A program made the translations under genes and the position numbers. A model generated the notes under the pieces. It had not been told where the DNA came from. It ran no database searches and saw only the letters and a program-made list of their open reading frames with translations. From SIG440 sp045591035 (GTDB taxonomy: Bacteria; Bacillota; Clostridia; Monoglobales; Monoglobaceae): a stretch of DNA of 64,000 nt. Location of the stretch: the NCBI GenBank assembly GCA_045591035.1, contig JAZNSG010000048.1:13267-77266 (forward strand), given 5' to 3'. This document shows, one piece after another, positions 1 through 8,165 of the stretch. Position 1 is the first letter of the stretch, and each line of letters opens with the position of its first letter.

Positions 1-828
1 TTCTTGAGAGAGGTTGGTGTTCATTTCTCTGTTAACAGAATGCTTTCGGCTGAATGTTTTAAAACGAGAATGGAGAGAGGTCTTTCTTTCCTTGAATTCA
101 ACTATATGCTTATGCAAAGCTATGACTTCTATAAGCTTCACAAGGAATATGACTGTATAATGGAGTTCGGCGGTGACGACCAGTGGTCAAATATTATTGG
201 CGGTATTGAGTTGATTCGTCGTAAGGATGCTGAGGAAGCTTATGGCATGACATTCACATTGCTTACAACCTCTGAGGGCAAAAAGATGGGAAAAACCGAA
301 AAGGGTGCACTTTGGCTTGACCCTGAAAAGGTTACACCATATGAGTTTTATCAGTATTGGAGAAACGTTGATGATAAAGATGTTATAAGACTTATGAAGC
401 TGGTAACATTCGTTTCTATGGAAGAAATTGCTGAATATGAGAAACTGGAAGGTCAACAGCTGAATACAGTCAAAGAGCGCCTTGCTTATGAAGTGACGAA
501 GATGGTTCATGGCGAGGAAGAAGCAAACAAAGCAAATAGCGCAGCAAAAGCTGTTTTCGGAAGCGGTGCTGACGATTCAAATATGCCTACATTTGAACTT
601 GCCGAAGCTGAAATTGCAGATGGTATTAACATCGTTGATTTACTTGCGGTTACAGGACTTGCTCCGTCCAAGGGTGAGGGCAGACGTCTTGTTCAGCAGG
701 GCGGTGTAAGCATTGATGGCAACAAAATAGATGACATCGCATATCTTGTTGACAAGTCATTGTTTAACGACGGTAAGATAGTTGTTAAGAAGGGTAAAAA
801 AGTATTCCTCAAGATAGTTTTGGCATAA
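1..828 (+). CDS. tyrS: Tyrosyl-tRNA synthetase, C-terminal part (5' end outside window)
   Basis: This enzyme charges tRNA-Tyr with tyrosine in the cytoplasm. The frame is open from base 1, so the N-terminus with the HIGH motif lies upstream of the window. What is visible is the second half of the Rossmann catalytic domain, with the tyrosine-pocket stretch GGDDQWSNIIGG and the class I signature KMGKT (equivalent to KMSKS). A C-terminal S4-like RNA-binding region follows (SKGEGRRLVQQGGVSIDG). The reading frame is intact to the TAA. valS starts 33 nt downstream with no terminator between them, so the two synthetase genes are probably co-transcribed. The identification is secure; only the start is missing. 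Confidence 0.96.
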   Translation, partial: FLREVGVHFSVNRMLSAECFKTRMERGLSFLEFNYMLMQSYDFYKLHKEYDCIMEFGGDDQWSNIIGGIELIRRKDAEEAYGMTFTLLTTSEGKKMGKTEKGALWLDPEKVTPYEFYQYWRNVDDKDVIRLMKLVTFVSMEEIAEYEKLEGQQLNTVKERLAYEVTKMVHGEEEANKANSAAKAVFGSGADDSNMPTFELAEAEIADGINIVDLLAVTGLAPSKGEGRRLVQQGGVSIDGNKIDDIAYLVDKSLFNDGKIVVKKGKKVFLKIVLA

Positions 829-861
829 CAGTAAATCTATAAACGAAAGGGGCTGCTTCAG

Positions 862-3555
862 GTGGCAAAAGAATTACCAAAGACATATGACCCGAAGGCT
901 GTTGAGAACAGGATTTACAACACTTGGGTTGAAAAAGGATATTTCCATACAAAAATAGATAAAAACAAGGAACCATTTACAATCGTAATCCCCCCCCCAA
1001 ATGTAACTGGACAACTCCATATGGGACACGCGTTTGATGAAACCTTGCAGGACATTCTTATTCGTTACAAGAGAATGCAGGGATATTCAGCTCTTTGGGT
1101 TCCCGGAACTGACCACGCAGGTATTGCGACACAAATCAAGGTTGAAGCGGAGCTTCGTGAAAAAGAAGGGCTTACCCGCTATGACCTTGGACGTGAAAAG
1201 TTTCTTGAACGAGTTTGGGACTGGAAAGAAAAATACGGCAATCGTATAATCAGTCAGCTCAAAAAGATTGGTTGCTCCTGTGACTGGGACAGAGAACGCT
1301 TCACTATGGACGAGGGCTGTTCAAAGGCTGTTCGTGAGGTTTTTGTTAATCTCTATAACAAAGGCTTGATTTACAGAGGCCCCCGAATTATCAACTGGTG
1401 TCCCAATTGTATAACTGCTCTTTCAAACGAAGAGGTTGAACACGCAGAGCATGCAGGACATTTCTGGCACATAAAGTATCAGATAAAGGGTACTGATGAT
1501 TATGTTGTGATTGCAACAACACGTCCCGAGACCCTTTTTGGTGATACAGCTGTTGCGGTTAATCCTGAAGACGAAAGATATAAGGACCTTGTTGGCAAAA
1601 TGCTGCTTTTGCCCCTCACAGACAGAGAAATTCCGGTTATTGCTGATGAATATGTTGACAAGGAATTCGGAACAGGTTGTGTGAAAATCACTCCCGCTCA
1701 TGACCCCAACGACTTTGAAGTTGGTAAACGCCATGACCTTGAAATTATAAAAGTTATGAACGACAATGCAACCATGAATTCATACGCAGGCAAGTATGAG
1801 GGTATGGATCGCTATGAATGTCGCGGGGCAATGATAAAAGACTTGGAAGAAATGGGACTTCTTGTGAAAACTGAAGACCATTCCCACAATGTAGGTCAGT
1901 GCTATCGTTGCGGAACAACTATTGAACCGATTGTTTCTGACCAGTGGTTTGTAAAAATGCAGCCCCTTGCAGAAGCAGCAATTGAGGCTGTAAACAGCAA
2001 GGAAACAGAATTTGTTCCCGAACGTTTCTCCAAAATATACATGAACTGGATGGAAAATGTATATGACTGGTGTATCTCACGTCAGCTTTGGTGGGGACAC
2101 AGAATTCCTGCGTTCTATTGTGATGATTGTGGCGAAATGATAGTTTCAAAAGAAGATATTACTGTTTGTCCCAAGTGCGGAAAGCCGATGAGACAAGAAG
2201 AAGATGTCCTGGATACCTGGTTCTCATCTGCACTTTGGCCTTTTTCGACTCTTGGTTGGCCTGAAAAGACAGAGGACTACGATTATTTCTATCCCACAAG
2301 CACACTTGTTACGGGATATGATATTATTTTCTTCTGGGTATCAAGAATGATTTTCTCAGCTTGTGAACATACCGGAAAGGCTCCTTTTAAGCATGTGTTC
2401 ATTCACGGCCTCGTTCGTGACGGAAACGGCGAAAAAATGTCAAAGTCCAAGGGCAACGGTGTAGACCCCCTTATGATTATTGATATGTTCGGCGCAGATG
2501 CCTTGAGATTTACTCTTGTTACAGGTGTTGCACCCGGTAATGATATGAGATTCCCGGTAACTTATGAACCTCCTGTTGAAAAGGGTAAGAACCCTGACCC
2601 TGAGGTTAATAAGATTGTGGGTGCTCCAGGGGTTGAAGCAAGTCGAAACTTCGCAAACAAGATTTGGAATGCATCAAGATTTATAATGATGAATCTGACT
2701 ATTGACAAGGCTACTTTGCCTGAAAAAGCAAAGCTCAAAATAGAGGATAAATGGATTTTGCATCGGTATAATCAGCTTGTTAATGAGGTAACAGATAACC
2801 TTGAGAAGTATGAGCTTGGTATTGCTGTGCAGAAGCTTTATGACTTCATCTGGGATGAATTTTGTGACTGGTACATCGAGCTTGTTAAGCCCAGGTTCTT
2901 TGAACAAGGCGAAAGCAACGAGACAGCCCAAAATGTTCTTGTTTATGTTCTTTCAAACACACTCAAGCTTCTTCATCCGTTTATGCCTTTCATCACCGAA
3001 GAAATGTGGCAGGCTCTCCCTCATGAAGGTGAAAGCATTATGATTTCAGAGTGGCCGAAGGCTTCAGATGAACTCAGTGACGCTGATGCCGAAAGCGATA
3101 TGATTGCTATAATGGATGCAATAAAAGGAATACGGAATGTAAGAAGTGAAATGAATGTTCCCCCGTCAAAGAAAGTTAAGCTTTTTGTTGTAACCAATGA
3201 AGTTCCACTTTTTGAACAGGCAAAGGTGTTCTTTGAGAAACTTGCAAGTGCTTCTGAGACCGAAATCAAGGCTGATAAATCAGGTATTCCTGAAAATGCT
3301 GTTTCAGTAGCAACAGCAAAAGCCGAATTCCTTCTTCCTATGGACGAGCTTGTTGACCGCGAAAAAGAAATAGAGCGTCTTACAAAAGAAAAGACCAGAC
3401 TTGAGGGAGAAATCAAGCGTGTAGAGGGCAAACTTTCCAATAAGGGCTTTACCGACAAGGCTCCTGCAAGTGTAGTTGAGGAAGAACGCCAAAAGGGTGA
3501 AAAATATAAGGCTATGCTTGAAAAGGTTTTGGAAAGCCTTGAAAAAATGGCTTAA
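862..3555 (+). CDS. valS: Valyl-tRNA synthetase
   Basis: This class Ia synthetase charges tRNA-Val and has an editing domain that hydrolyses mischarged Thr-tRNA-Val. At 897 aa it is full length for the family. Near residues 43-55 is PPPNVTGQLHMGHAF, containing the HIGH-type motif HMGH. KMSKSKGNGVDP lies near residue 530. Cysteine pairs (CPNC, CDDCGE, CPKCGK) suggest zinc-knuckle elements, and there is a C-terminal coiled coil (residues about 830-895). The start is GTG, placed by the Shine-Dalgarno aaagggg at 847-852. Codons for the Pro-Pro-Pro stretch create a run of nine C (990-998), which is odd in a low-GC gene. A strong terminator follows. Confidence 0.97.
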   Translation: MAKELPKTYDPKAVENRIYNTWVEKGYFHTKIDKNKEPFTIVIPPPNVTGQLHMGHAFDETLQDILIRYKRMQGYSALWVPGTDHAGIATQIKVEAELREKEGLTRYDLGREKFLERVWDWKEKYGNRIISQLKKIGCSCDWDRERFTMDEGCSKAVREVFVNLYNKGLIYRGPRIINWCPNCITALSNEEVEHAEHAGHFWHIKYQIKGTDDYVVIATTRPETLFGDTAVAVNPEDERYKDLVGKMLLLPLTDREIPVIADEYVDKEFGTGCVKITPAHDPNDFEVGKRHDLEIIKVMNDNATMNSYAGKYEGMDRYECRGAMIKDLEEMGLLVKTEDHSHNVGQCYRCGTTIEPIVSDQWFVKMQPLAEAAIEAVNSKETEFVPERFSKIYMNWMENVYDWCISRQLWWGHRIPAFYCDDCGEMIVSKEDITVCPKCGKPMRQEEDVLDTWFSSALWPFSTLGWPEKTEDYDYFYPTSTLVTGYDIIFFWVSRMIFSACEHTGKAPFKHVFIHGLVRDGNGEKMSKSKGNGVDPLMIIDMFGADALRFTLVTGVAPGNDMRFPVTYEPPVEKGKNPDPEVNKIVGAPGVEASRNFANKIWNASRFIMMNLTIDKATLPEKAKLKIEDKWILHRYNQLVNEVTDNLEKYELGIAVQKLYDFIWDEFCDWYIELVKPRFFEQGESNETAQNVLVYVLSNTLKLLHPFMPFITEEMWQALPHEGESIMISEWPKASDELSDADAESDMIAIMDAIKGIRNVRSEMNVPPSKKVKLFVVTNEVPLFEQAKVFFEKLASASETEIKADKSGIPENAVSVATAKAEFLLPMDELVDREKEIERLTKEKTRLEGEIKRVEGKLSNKGFTDKAPASVVEEERQKGEKYKAMLEKVLESLEKMA

Positions 3556-3585
3556 ATAAACTACTTATGTAAATAATAGTTGGAT

Positions 3586-3618
3586 ACAGTCGATATATAT
3601 TATCGACTGTATTTTTTT
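3586..3618 (+). terminator. Intrinsic terminator after valS
   Basis: A perfect 10-bp stem, acagtcgata (3586-3595) with tatcgactgt (3601-3610), has a 5-nt loop and is followed by a seven-T run. It separates tyrS-valS from the spoIIA operon. Confidence 0.9.
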
Positions 3619-3651
3619 ATCTTTTTTTATACTACGAAAAAGCTTAATCTA

Positions 3652-3678
3652 AAAGGAAAATCTGGAAAAACATGGAAT
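3652..3678 (+). promoter_or_regulatory. Probable sigma-H promoter of the spoIIA operon
   Basis: The -35-like element AAAGGAAAA (3652-3660) is followed after 11 nt by ATGGAAT (3672-3678). This fits the Bacillus/Clostridium sigma-H consensus RnAGGAwWW-N11/12-RnnGAAT at every defined position. It lies 33 nt before the spoIIAA start. spoIIA is a known sigma-H target in B. subtilis, so context and sequence agree. No good sigma-A box was seen here. Confidence 0.75.
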
Positions 3679-3711
3679 ATTTAAAGAAAATAATAAAAGG
3701 GAGGTCTTTGC

Positions 3712-4020
3712 GTGGATATAAAACTTGAGAACATAGGGACAACTTTGGTGGTGAAGATTGAGGGTGAAATAGACCACCATACCGCGCCAATGCTTCGTGA
3801 AAAAGTGGACAGAGAGCTTAATTCAAAAAACATAGTGAATCTGGTTCTGGATTTTGACGGAGTGAGCTTTATGGATAGCTCAGGAATTGGGGTTATTGCC
3901 GGACGGTACAAAGAAATACATGCCCGAGGCGGCAAAGTAATGGTTATCAGGGTTAAGCCTCAGGTAGATAAAATTCTTGAATTGTCGGGAATGAAAACAT
4001 TACTTGAATGCAGTCATTAA
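3712..4020 (+). CDS. spoIIAA: Anti-sigma F factor antagonist SpoIIAA
   Basis: This STAS-domain protein, when unphosphorylated, pulls the anti-sigma factor SpoIIAB off sigma F and so starts the forespore programme. At 102 aa it is slightly shorter than the B. subtilis protein. The motif DFDGVSFMDSSGIGV contains the regulatory serine (about Ser57) that SpoIIAB phosphorylates. The start is GTG, chosen from the Shine-Dalgarno gggaggt at 3699-3705. It is the first gene of the three-gene spoIIA operon, with spoIIAB 23 nt downstream. The phosphatase SpoIIE that would reactivate it is not in this window. Confidence 0.96.
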   Translation: MDIKLENIGTTLVVKIEGEIDHHTAPMLREKVDRELNSKNIVNLVLDFDGVSFMDSSGIGVIAGRYKEIHARGGKVMVIRVKPQVDKILELSGMKTLLECSH

Positions 4021-4043
4021 CAAATGAAAAGGAGTGATAAAAT

Positions 4044-4463
4044 ATGGATAATTATATGAAACTTGAAGTACCTGCAAAAAGCTGCAATGAATCCTTTGTG
4101 CGTTCTGCTGTTGCGGCTTTTTCTGTGCAGCTTGATTTGGATGCTGCGGAACTTGCGGATATAAAGACTGCGGTTTCTGAGGCTGTCACAAATTCCATAG
4201 TGCATGGTTATGCAAATATGAAAGGAATTGTCAGTATAAGCTGCAAGGCAATTGATAATGTTATTGAAATTGAGGTTAAGGACTATGGCGTGGGCATCGA
4301 GGATATAGAACTAGCCATGCAACCCCTTTATACATCAAAACCGGGGTGCGAGAGGAGCGGAATGGGTTTTACGGTGATGCAGACATTTATGGACGGATTA
4401 ACAGTTGAATCTAAGCCGGGAGAGGGTACAACGGTCTGTATGAAAAAACGCATAGGGGGTTGA
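4044..4463 (+). CDS. spoIIAB: Anti-sigma F factor / serine kinase SpoIIAB
   Basis: This GHKL-fold kinase binds and inhibits sigma F and phosphorylates SpoIIAA. At 139 aa it has the usual length. The N-box is seen in EAVTNSIVHGY, the G1 box in DYGVGIEDIE and the G2 box in ERSGMGFTVMQTFMDG, so the ATP site looks intact. The ATG is preceded by aaaggagtgat. sigF begins 3 nt after its stop, typical of translational coupling in spoIIA operons. Confidence 0.96.
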   Translation: MDNYMKLEVPAKSCNESFVRSAVAAFSVQLDLDAAELADIKTAVSEAVTNSIVHGYANMKGIVSISCKAIDNVIEIEVKDYGVGIEDIELAMQPLYTSKPGCERSGMGFTVMQTFMDGLTVESKPGEGTTVCMKKRIGG

Positions 4464-4466
4464 CCT

Positions 4467-5204
4467 GTGCAAAATAAAGTTTATAACGAAAATCTGACTG
4501 ATTTGCTGGAAAGAGCAAAGCACGGGGATGAGTTTGCAAAAACCCAAATAGTTGAAGAAAACATAGGACTTGTACATAGCATAATCAGGCGGTTTTTGGG
4601 CAGAGGCATTGAAAATGATGATTTGTTTCAGTTGGGATGTATGGGTCTTGTCAAGGCTATTCAAAAATTTGACCCGGGTTTTAATGTAAAATTTTCAACT
4701 TATGCCGTACCCATGATTCTGGGGGAGATAAAGCGGTTTATCAGGGATGATGGAATTATAAAAGTTAGCCGTGGGCTCAAGGAATTGGGGTCAAAGGCTT
4801 TGGCGGTAAGAGAAAAAATCCTTGCGGAAACGAATCGTGAGCCATCAATTAACGAACTTGCACAAATGCTTGGAGAAAGTGCGGAGGAGATTGCAATAGC
4901 TTTAGATGCAGGAATAAAACCTGAGTCCATAAATGCAAAGTTGTCTGACAGTGAAAAAGATGGCAAGACCTTGGGGGATGTTATTGAAAGTAAGCAGAAT
5001 TGTGAGAAGGAAGTAATAGATAAAATTCTGATAAAGGACTTGCTTTCAGAGTTTGGAGACCGTGAACAAAAAATAATTATCCTAAGATATTTCAAGGAAA
5101 AAACACAGTCCCAGATAGCCGAAACTTTGGGAATATCACAGGTTCAGGTATCAAGGCTTGAAAAAAAGATTTTAACAGAAATGAAAAAACGCTTATCCGG
5201 ATAG
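4467..5204 (+). CDS. sigF: RNA polymerase sigma factor sigma F
   Basis: This is the forespore-specific early sporulation sigma factor. The 245-aa protein shows sigma-70 region 2 (NIGLVHSIIRRFLGRG, DDLFQLGCMGLVKAIQKFDP, FSTYAVPMILGEIKRFIRDDG). Region 3 carries KVSRGLKELGSKALAVREK. Region 4 has a helix-turn-helix (KTQSQIAETLGISQVQVSRLEKK). The start is GTG, after aggggg at 4454-4459. Operon order AA-AB-sigF and the match to the SigF/SigG/SigB group make the assignment firm; sigma G would not normally be the third gene here. Confidence 0.95.
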   Translation: MQNKVYNENLTDLLERAKHGDEFAKTQIVEENIGLVHSIIRRFLGRGIENDDLFQLGCMGLVKAIQKFDPGFNVKFSTYAVPMILGEIKRFIRDDGIIKVSRGLKELGSKALAVREKILAETNREPSINELAQMLGESAEEIAIALDAGIKPESINAKLSDSEKDGKTLGDVIESKQNCEKEVIDKILIKDLLSEFGDREQKIIILRYFKEKTQSQIAETLGISQVQVSRLEKKILTEMKKRLSG

Positions 5205-5253
5205 CAAACAAAGCTAGAATCAAATGAAAAGTGACACCAAATGAATATCAAAC

Positions 5254-5282
5254 TTGACACACTTTTCTGAATATGATAAAAT
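5254..5282 (+). promoter_or_regulatory. Sigma-A promoter of the PP2C-like gene
   Basis: TTGACA (5254-5259), a 17-nt spacer and TAAAAT (5277-5282) lie 71 nt before the next start codon. The downstream gene therefore probably has vegetative transcription separate from spoIIA. Confidence 0.75.
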
Positions 5283-5352
5283 TTATAAGGAATTTTATAA
5301 GAAAGCTTAGATTTTAATGACAACAGTTTGGATATAATTTTGAGGTGTTGAA

Positions 5353-6660
5353 ATGAAATATATGGGTTATGTGGTGACTTATGCTCCACAAAACGGAATG
5401 AATTTGCATAATTATCTGCTGAACGGGATAAGCAATGAAGAAATTTATGAGCCGGCTTGTGCAGAAATGAATGGAAACGTATCAAGACGAAGTATTTTTG
5501 CCTTGTTTGACGGTTCTGAAAGTGAGGCTCACGGAGAAATTGCTGCGTGGATTGGCACTGATATGCTTCGGGAATATGCGGGTAAGGACTTTAGCGCTAT
5601 ACATGATGATTATTTTTTCTTGGCGAATAATGTCCTGAAAGGAAGAACCTTTGAGGAAGATGGTAAACGTGTATGTGCAACTATGGGCGCTTTCTATATA
5701 GATGGCGGAAAGGCTACCGCCTACAATCTGGGAAACGTAAAGGCGTATATTTATCATGGGAAAAAGCTTAAACTGGTTTCCGGGGAAATGCCCGAGACAG
5801 TTGAGGTTGAGGAACTGGTTGAAAACGAAGATATGGAAGTATCCGTTGAAAGGGTTGCGAAAAAGACCGCTCCGTGGATGGGCTTCATGTCGGATGAATA
5901 TATGATAGAACCATATGTTTCAAAGACGCTCAAGGTCCACAACGGAGATTTGCTGTTTTTGTCCAGCGGAAGCTTATTTGATGTCTTGGATGAAAATGAT
6001 GTACTTGAAGTTTTGAATGATACCAAGGTGACTTCTTCTGAAAAGGCAAAGATGCTCATTGATTTAGCGGTTGAAAGGGACCCTGATGGCAATTTTTCTG
6101 CCATGCTTGTTGAGGCGGACAGTGGCCCGAAATTTATAGGAATTCGGCTTAAAACATTGGTTTTGACGCTGACGTCGGCGTTGTGTATTTTCGGGGCAGT
6201 GTATGGAATATTGGCAAATTTCGGGTCGTTCCAAAAGTTTTCTGATAGTCTAAAAATCACATTGGATGAACTTATGTCGGGAAGGAAAACTGTTGTAGAC
6301 AGAAATGAGACTTGGTTACACCTGGGAAATGACGATGATAGTTCTGAAGAAGATGTTGATTTAAAAGAAAATAAAGAAGACATCAGTGAAAATCAAGAGG
6401 ATGCCGAGATGGCGGATCAAGAAGAGGAAGCTGACAAGCCTGCTCAAAACTCTCCGGTTCACAGCGGTTCAAAGCCTGTTTCGCCAAAACCTTCGAAAAA
6501 TACTGTGCCGAAAAACGAAAACAACACTAATGAATCAGCATCAAATTCAAACGATGATAAGAATAAAGAAGAGAAGCCTTCAACTCCGCTCATATTACCG
6601 GAAATACCGAATCCGTTGGGAAACAGTGATGAAATGGAGCTCCCGATTGATTTGAATTAA
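5353..6660 (+). CDS. PP2C-like membrane protein, probably catalytically degenerate
   Basis: The first 255 residues read as a PP2C/SpoIIE-type serine phosphatase fold. FALFDGSESEAHGEIAA (about 49-65) stands at the DGmGG motif. ATMGAFYIDGGKATAYNLGNVKAYIY (split here by position 109-134) stands at the GTT/GDSR region. NGDLLFLSSGSLFD (197-210) stands at the HGDxLLLCSDGL motif, and DPDGNFSAMLV (243-253) at the DNITVIVV motif. Family metal ligands appear lost: SDGL is SSGSL and the DN pair reads GN. A single membrane helix follows (about 265-289), then an outer tail of about 145 residues that is acidic and then Pro/Lys/Asn-rich, likely disordered. The start ATG is preceded by tgaggtg. The function is unknown. 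A pseudophosphatase that binds phosphoproteins is my inference; the neighbour sigF invites a sporulation link but does not prove it. Confidence 0.65.
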   Translation: MKYMGYVVTYAPQNGMNLHNYLLNGISNEEIYEPACAEMNGNVSRRSIFALFDGSESEAHGEIAAWIGTDMLREYAGKDFSAIHDDYFFLANNVLKGRTFEEDGKRVCATMGAFYIDGGKATAYNLGNVKAYIYHGKKLKLVSGEMPETVEVEELVENEDMEVSVERVAKKTAPWMGFMSDEYMIEPYVSKTLKVHNGDLLFLSSGSLFDVLDENDVLEVLNDTKVTSSEKAKMLIDLAVERDPDGNFSAMLVEADSGPKFIGIRLKTLVLTLTSALCIFGAVYGILANFGSFQKFSDSLKITLDELMSGRKTVVDRNETWLHLGNDDDSSEEDVDLKENKEDISENQEDAEMADQEEEADKPAQNSPVHSGSKPVSPKPSKNTVPKNENNTNESASNSNDDKNKEEKPSTPLILPEIPNPLGNSDEMELPIDLN

Positions 6661-6732
6661 TATGACTCAAAATGTGTTATTGTAGCTATTACGGTAGAGT
6701 TTTTATGGGCATAGTATAATAGCAAAACTTAC

Positions 6733-6756
6733 AAAGGCACCCTTCGGGGTGCTTTT
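6733..6756 (+). terminator. UUCG-loop hairpin, probable terminator
   Basis: A 10-bp stem (6733-6742 with 6747-6756, one G-T pair) closes a TTCG tetraloop and ends in four T. It lies 73 nt after the PP2C-like gene. Confidence 0.7.
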
Positions 6757-6789
6757 GGCATATTAAAAGATGTATCGTCTATTCTCAAA

Positions 6790-6818
6790 TTGACTATTTT
6801 GACAATTTATGCTATAAT
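6790..6818 (+). promoter_or_regulatory. Sigma-A promoter of the secreted protein gene
   Basis: TTGACT (6790-6795), 17 nt and a perfect TATAAT (6813-6818). The resulting leader of about 90 nt contains no recognised regulatory RNA. Confidence 0.8.
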
Positions 6819-6914
6819 TTTAGTGTTAGTTATGACTTGAGCATAATGTTGAAATTATAATTTTTTGACCTGGCTTGATACGAATTCGAAAATAGTAAGA
6901 AAAGAGGGGTTTAT

Positions 6915-8072
6915 ATGAAAAAATTAATGATAGCATTATTAACAGTTATGTTGTTACTTGTTGGTAGCACAGTTTTTGCTGACAGTAATATTGTCGGACA
7001 TATTTATTCAACAGATATACTTGCTTTTGTTAACGATAAACCCATAGAAGGTTACAATATTGGTGGAAGAACTGTAGTTATAGCCGAAGATTTAGACAAT
7101 TATGGCTTCCATTGTTTTTATGATGATGAAGAACGAAAACTTGAAATAGTAGCGTATTTCTATGAATTGGGTAACGATATAAAAATTGCAGAAATACCAA
7201 GAGGAAAAGTTGGGAAAATTGTTGGAGATATTTACAAAACGGATATTAAAGTCTTTTTAAACGGTATCGAAATTGAAGGATACAACATAGGTGGCAGAAC
7301 CGCTATTTGTTTAGAAGACATGGGGGATTTACAAGATAGTCCCAATGCTGAGTATGGATATTCAAAATATTTAGGCAAATCGGTCTGGAATGAAAATGAG
7401 AGAACCATTTCTTTCGAATCTTTTGTCAGAAATGAGAATAAAGTAATGGGGATGTTGGCAAGGGTTAGCTATAATCTTTTAGATAATGTTTTATACGCTT
7501 ACCCTGATGAATGGTCAAAAGCTTTGGAAATCAGGCCTATAAATGAAAATCCTGCTTTTGAAAATTATGATAATAATATTTATAGCAAATATAGCGAGGA
7601 TTTTGCCAAAGATATAATTTCACCATTATATATTGATATTAATGGTGAAAAGTCTGAGGTGGGTTTTGCGGTGAATAACCCAAATAGTGAATATGAAGTA
7701 CTTATGCACTTTTATAATGCAGCAGATGCTATTAAATTGACAGCCCAAGCAAAATCTCCTCGCAAAAGTTATGACGAGTCAATAGATTATTTTATGAATA
7801 AATATGAAATAGTAAACAGATTAGATAATGATAAATTTACTGTTCTTCATGTTAATGACGAAACAGATGGAGTGCTTTTTGTCTACATAAATAAAAAAGG
7901 CGGATACATAGTAGATGATTTCTTTAAGGCTTATTCGGATAGGGAAGTTAAAATATGGTTGGATGAAGAAGATAAAAATGTAGTGTGGCATAGTGTTAAT
8001 CCTTTTGCAGGTCCTCATGGTGCAACGACTATGAGTTATGAATCAAATTTAAACGGTTATGATTATGAATAA
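6915..8072 (+). CDS. Secreted protein of unknown function with duplicated N-terminal module
   Basis: I do not recognise a named family. Residues 1-22 are a clear signal peptide (Lys-Lys, hydrophobic core, VFA cleavage site), so the protein is exported. Two similar modules follow at about 26-80 and 102-160. Each has the pattern VG-IY-TDI--F-N---IEGYNIGGRT-----ED, probably small beta-rich repeats resembling those near copper-amine-oxidase-type N-terminal domains. The last 220 residues are acidic and have no repeat, cysteine pair or catalytic motif that I can see. The gene stands alone, with its own promoter and an aagaggggt ribosome site. Codon use is A/T-richer than its neighbours. Confidence 0.7.
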   Translation: MKKLMIALLTVMLLLVGSTVFADSNIVGHIYSTDILAFVNDKPIEGYNIGGRTVVIAEDLDNYGFHCFYDDEERKLEIVAYFYELGNDIKIAEIPRGKVGKIVGDIYKTDIKVFLNGIEIEGYNIGGRTAICLEDMGDLQDSPNAEYGYSKYLGKSVWNENERTISFESFVRNENKVMGMLARVSYNLLDNVLYAYPDEWSKALEIRPINENPAFENYDNNIYSKYSEDFAKDIISPLYIDINGEKSEVGFAVNNPNSEYEVLMHFYNAADAIKLTAQAKSPRKSYDESIDYFMNKYEIVNRLDNDKFTVLHVNDETDGVLFVYINKKGGYIVDDFFKAYSDREVKIWLDEEDKNVVWHSVNPFAGPHGATTMSYESNLNGYDYE

Positions 8073-8109
8073 ATTAATTTTTTTGTTTAAGTCTTGACAC
8101 GAGCTGTTT

Positions 8110-8126
8110 ATATCCAAAACGGATAT
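8110..8126. repeat. Short inverted repeat upstream of the FAD oxidoreductase
   Basis: ATATCC (8110-8115), five bases and GGATAT (8121-8126) form a perfect 6-bp inverted repeat. It lies between a TTGACA box (8094-8099) and the ribosome-binding site aaggag (8151-8156). It could be an operator. The -10 box is unclear. Confidence 0.35.
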
Positions 8127-8165
8127 TATACAATAACAAAATCCTATTCCAAGGAGTGATACCTT

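Noticed and set aside
3021..3458. 145-aa minus-strand open frame inside valS
   Set aside because: It is antisense to the C-terminal coiled coil of ValS and low in complexity.
5754..6383. Minus-strand open frame of 209 aa inside the PP2C-like gene
   Set aside because: The frame is Ser-rich and antisense, arising from codon bias; no ribosome site.
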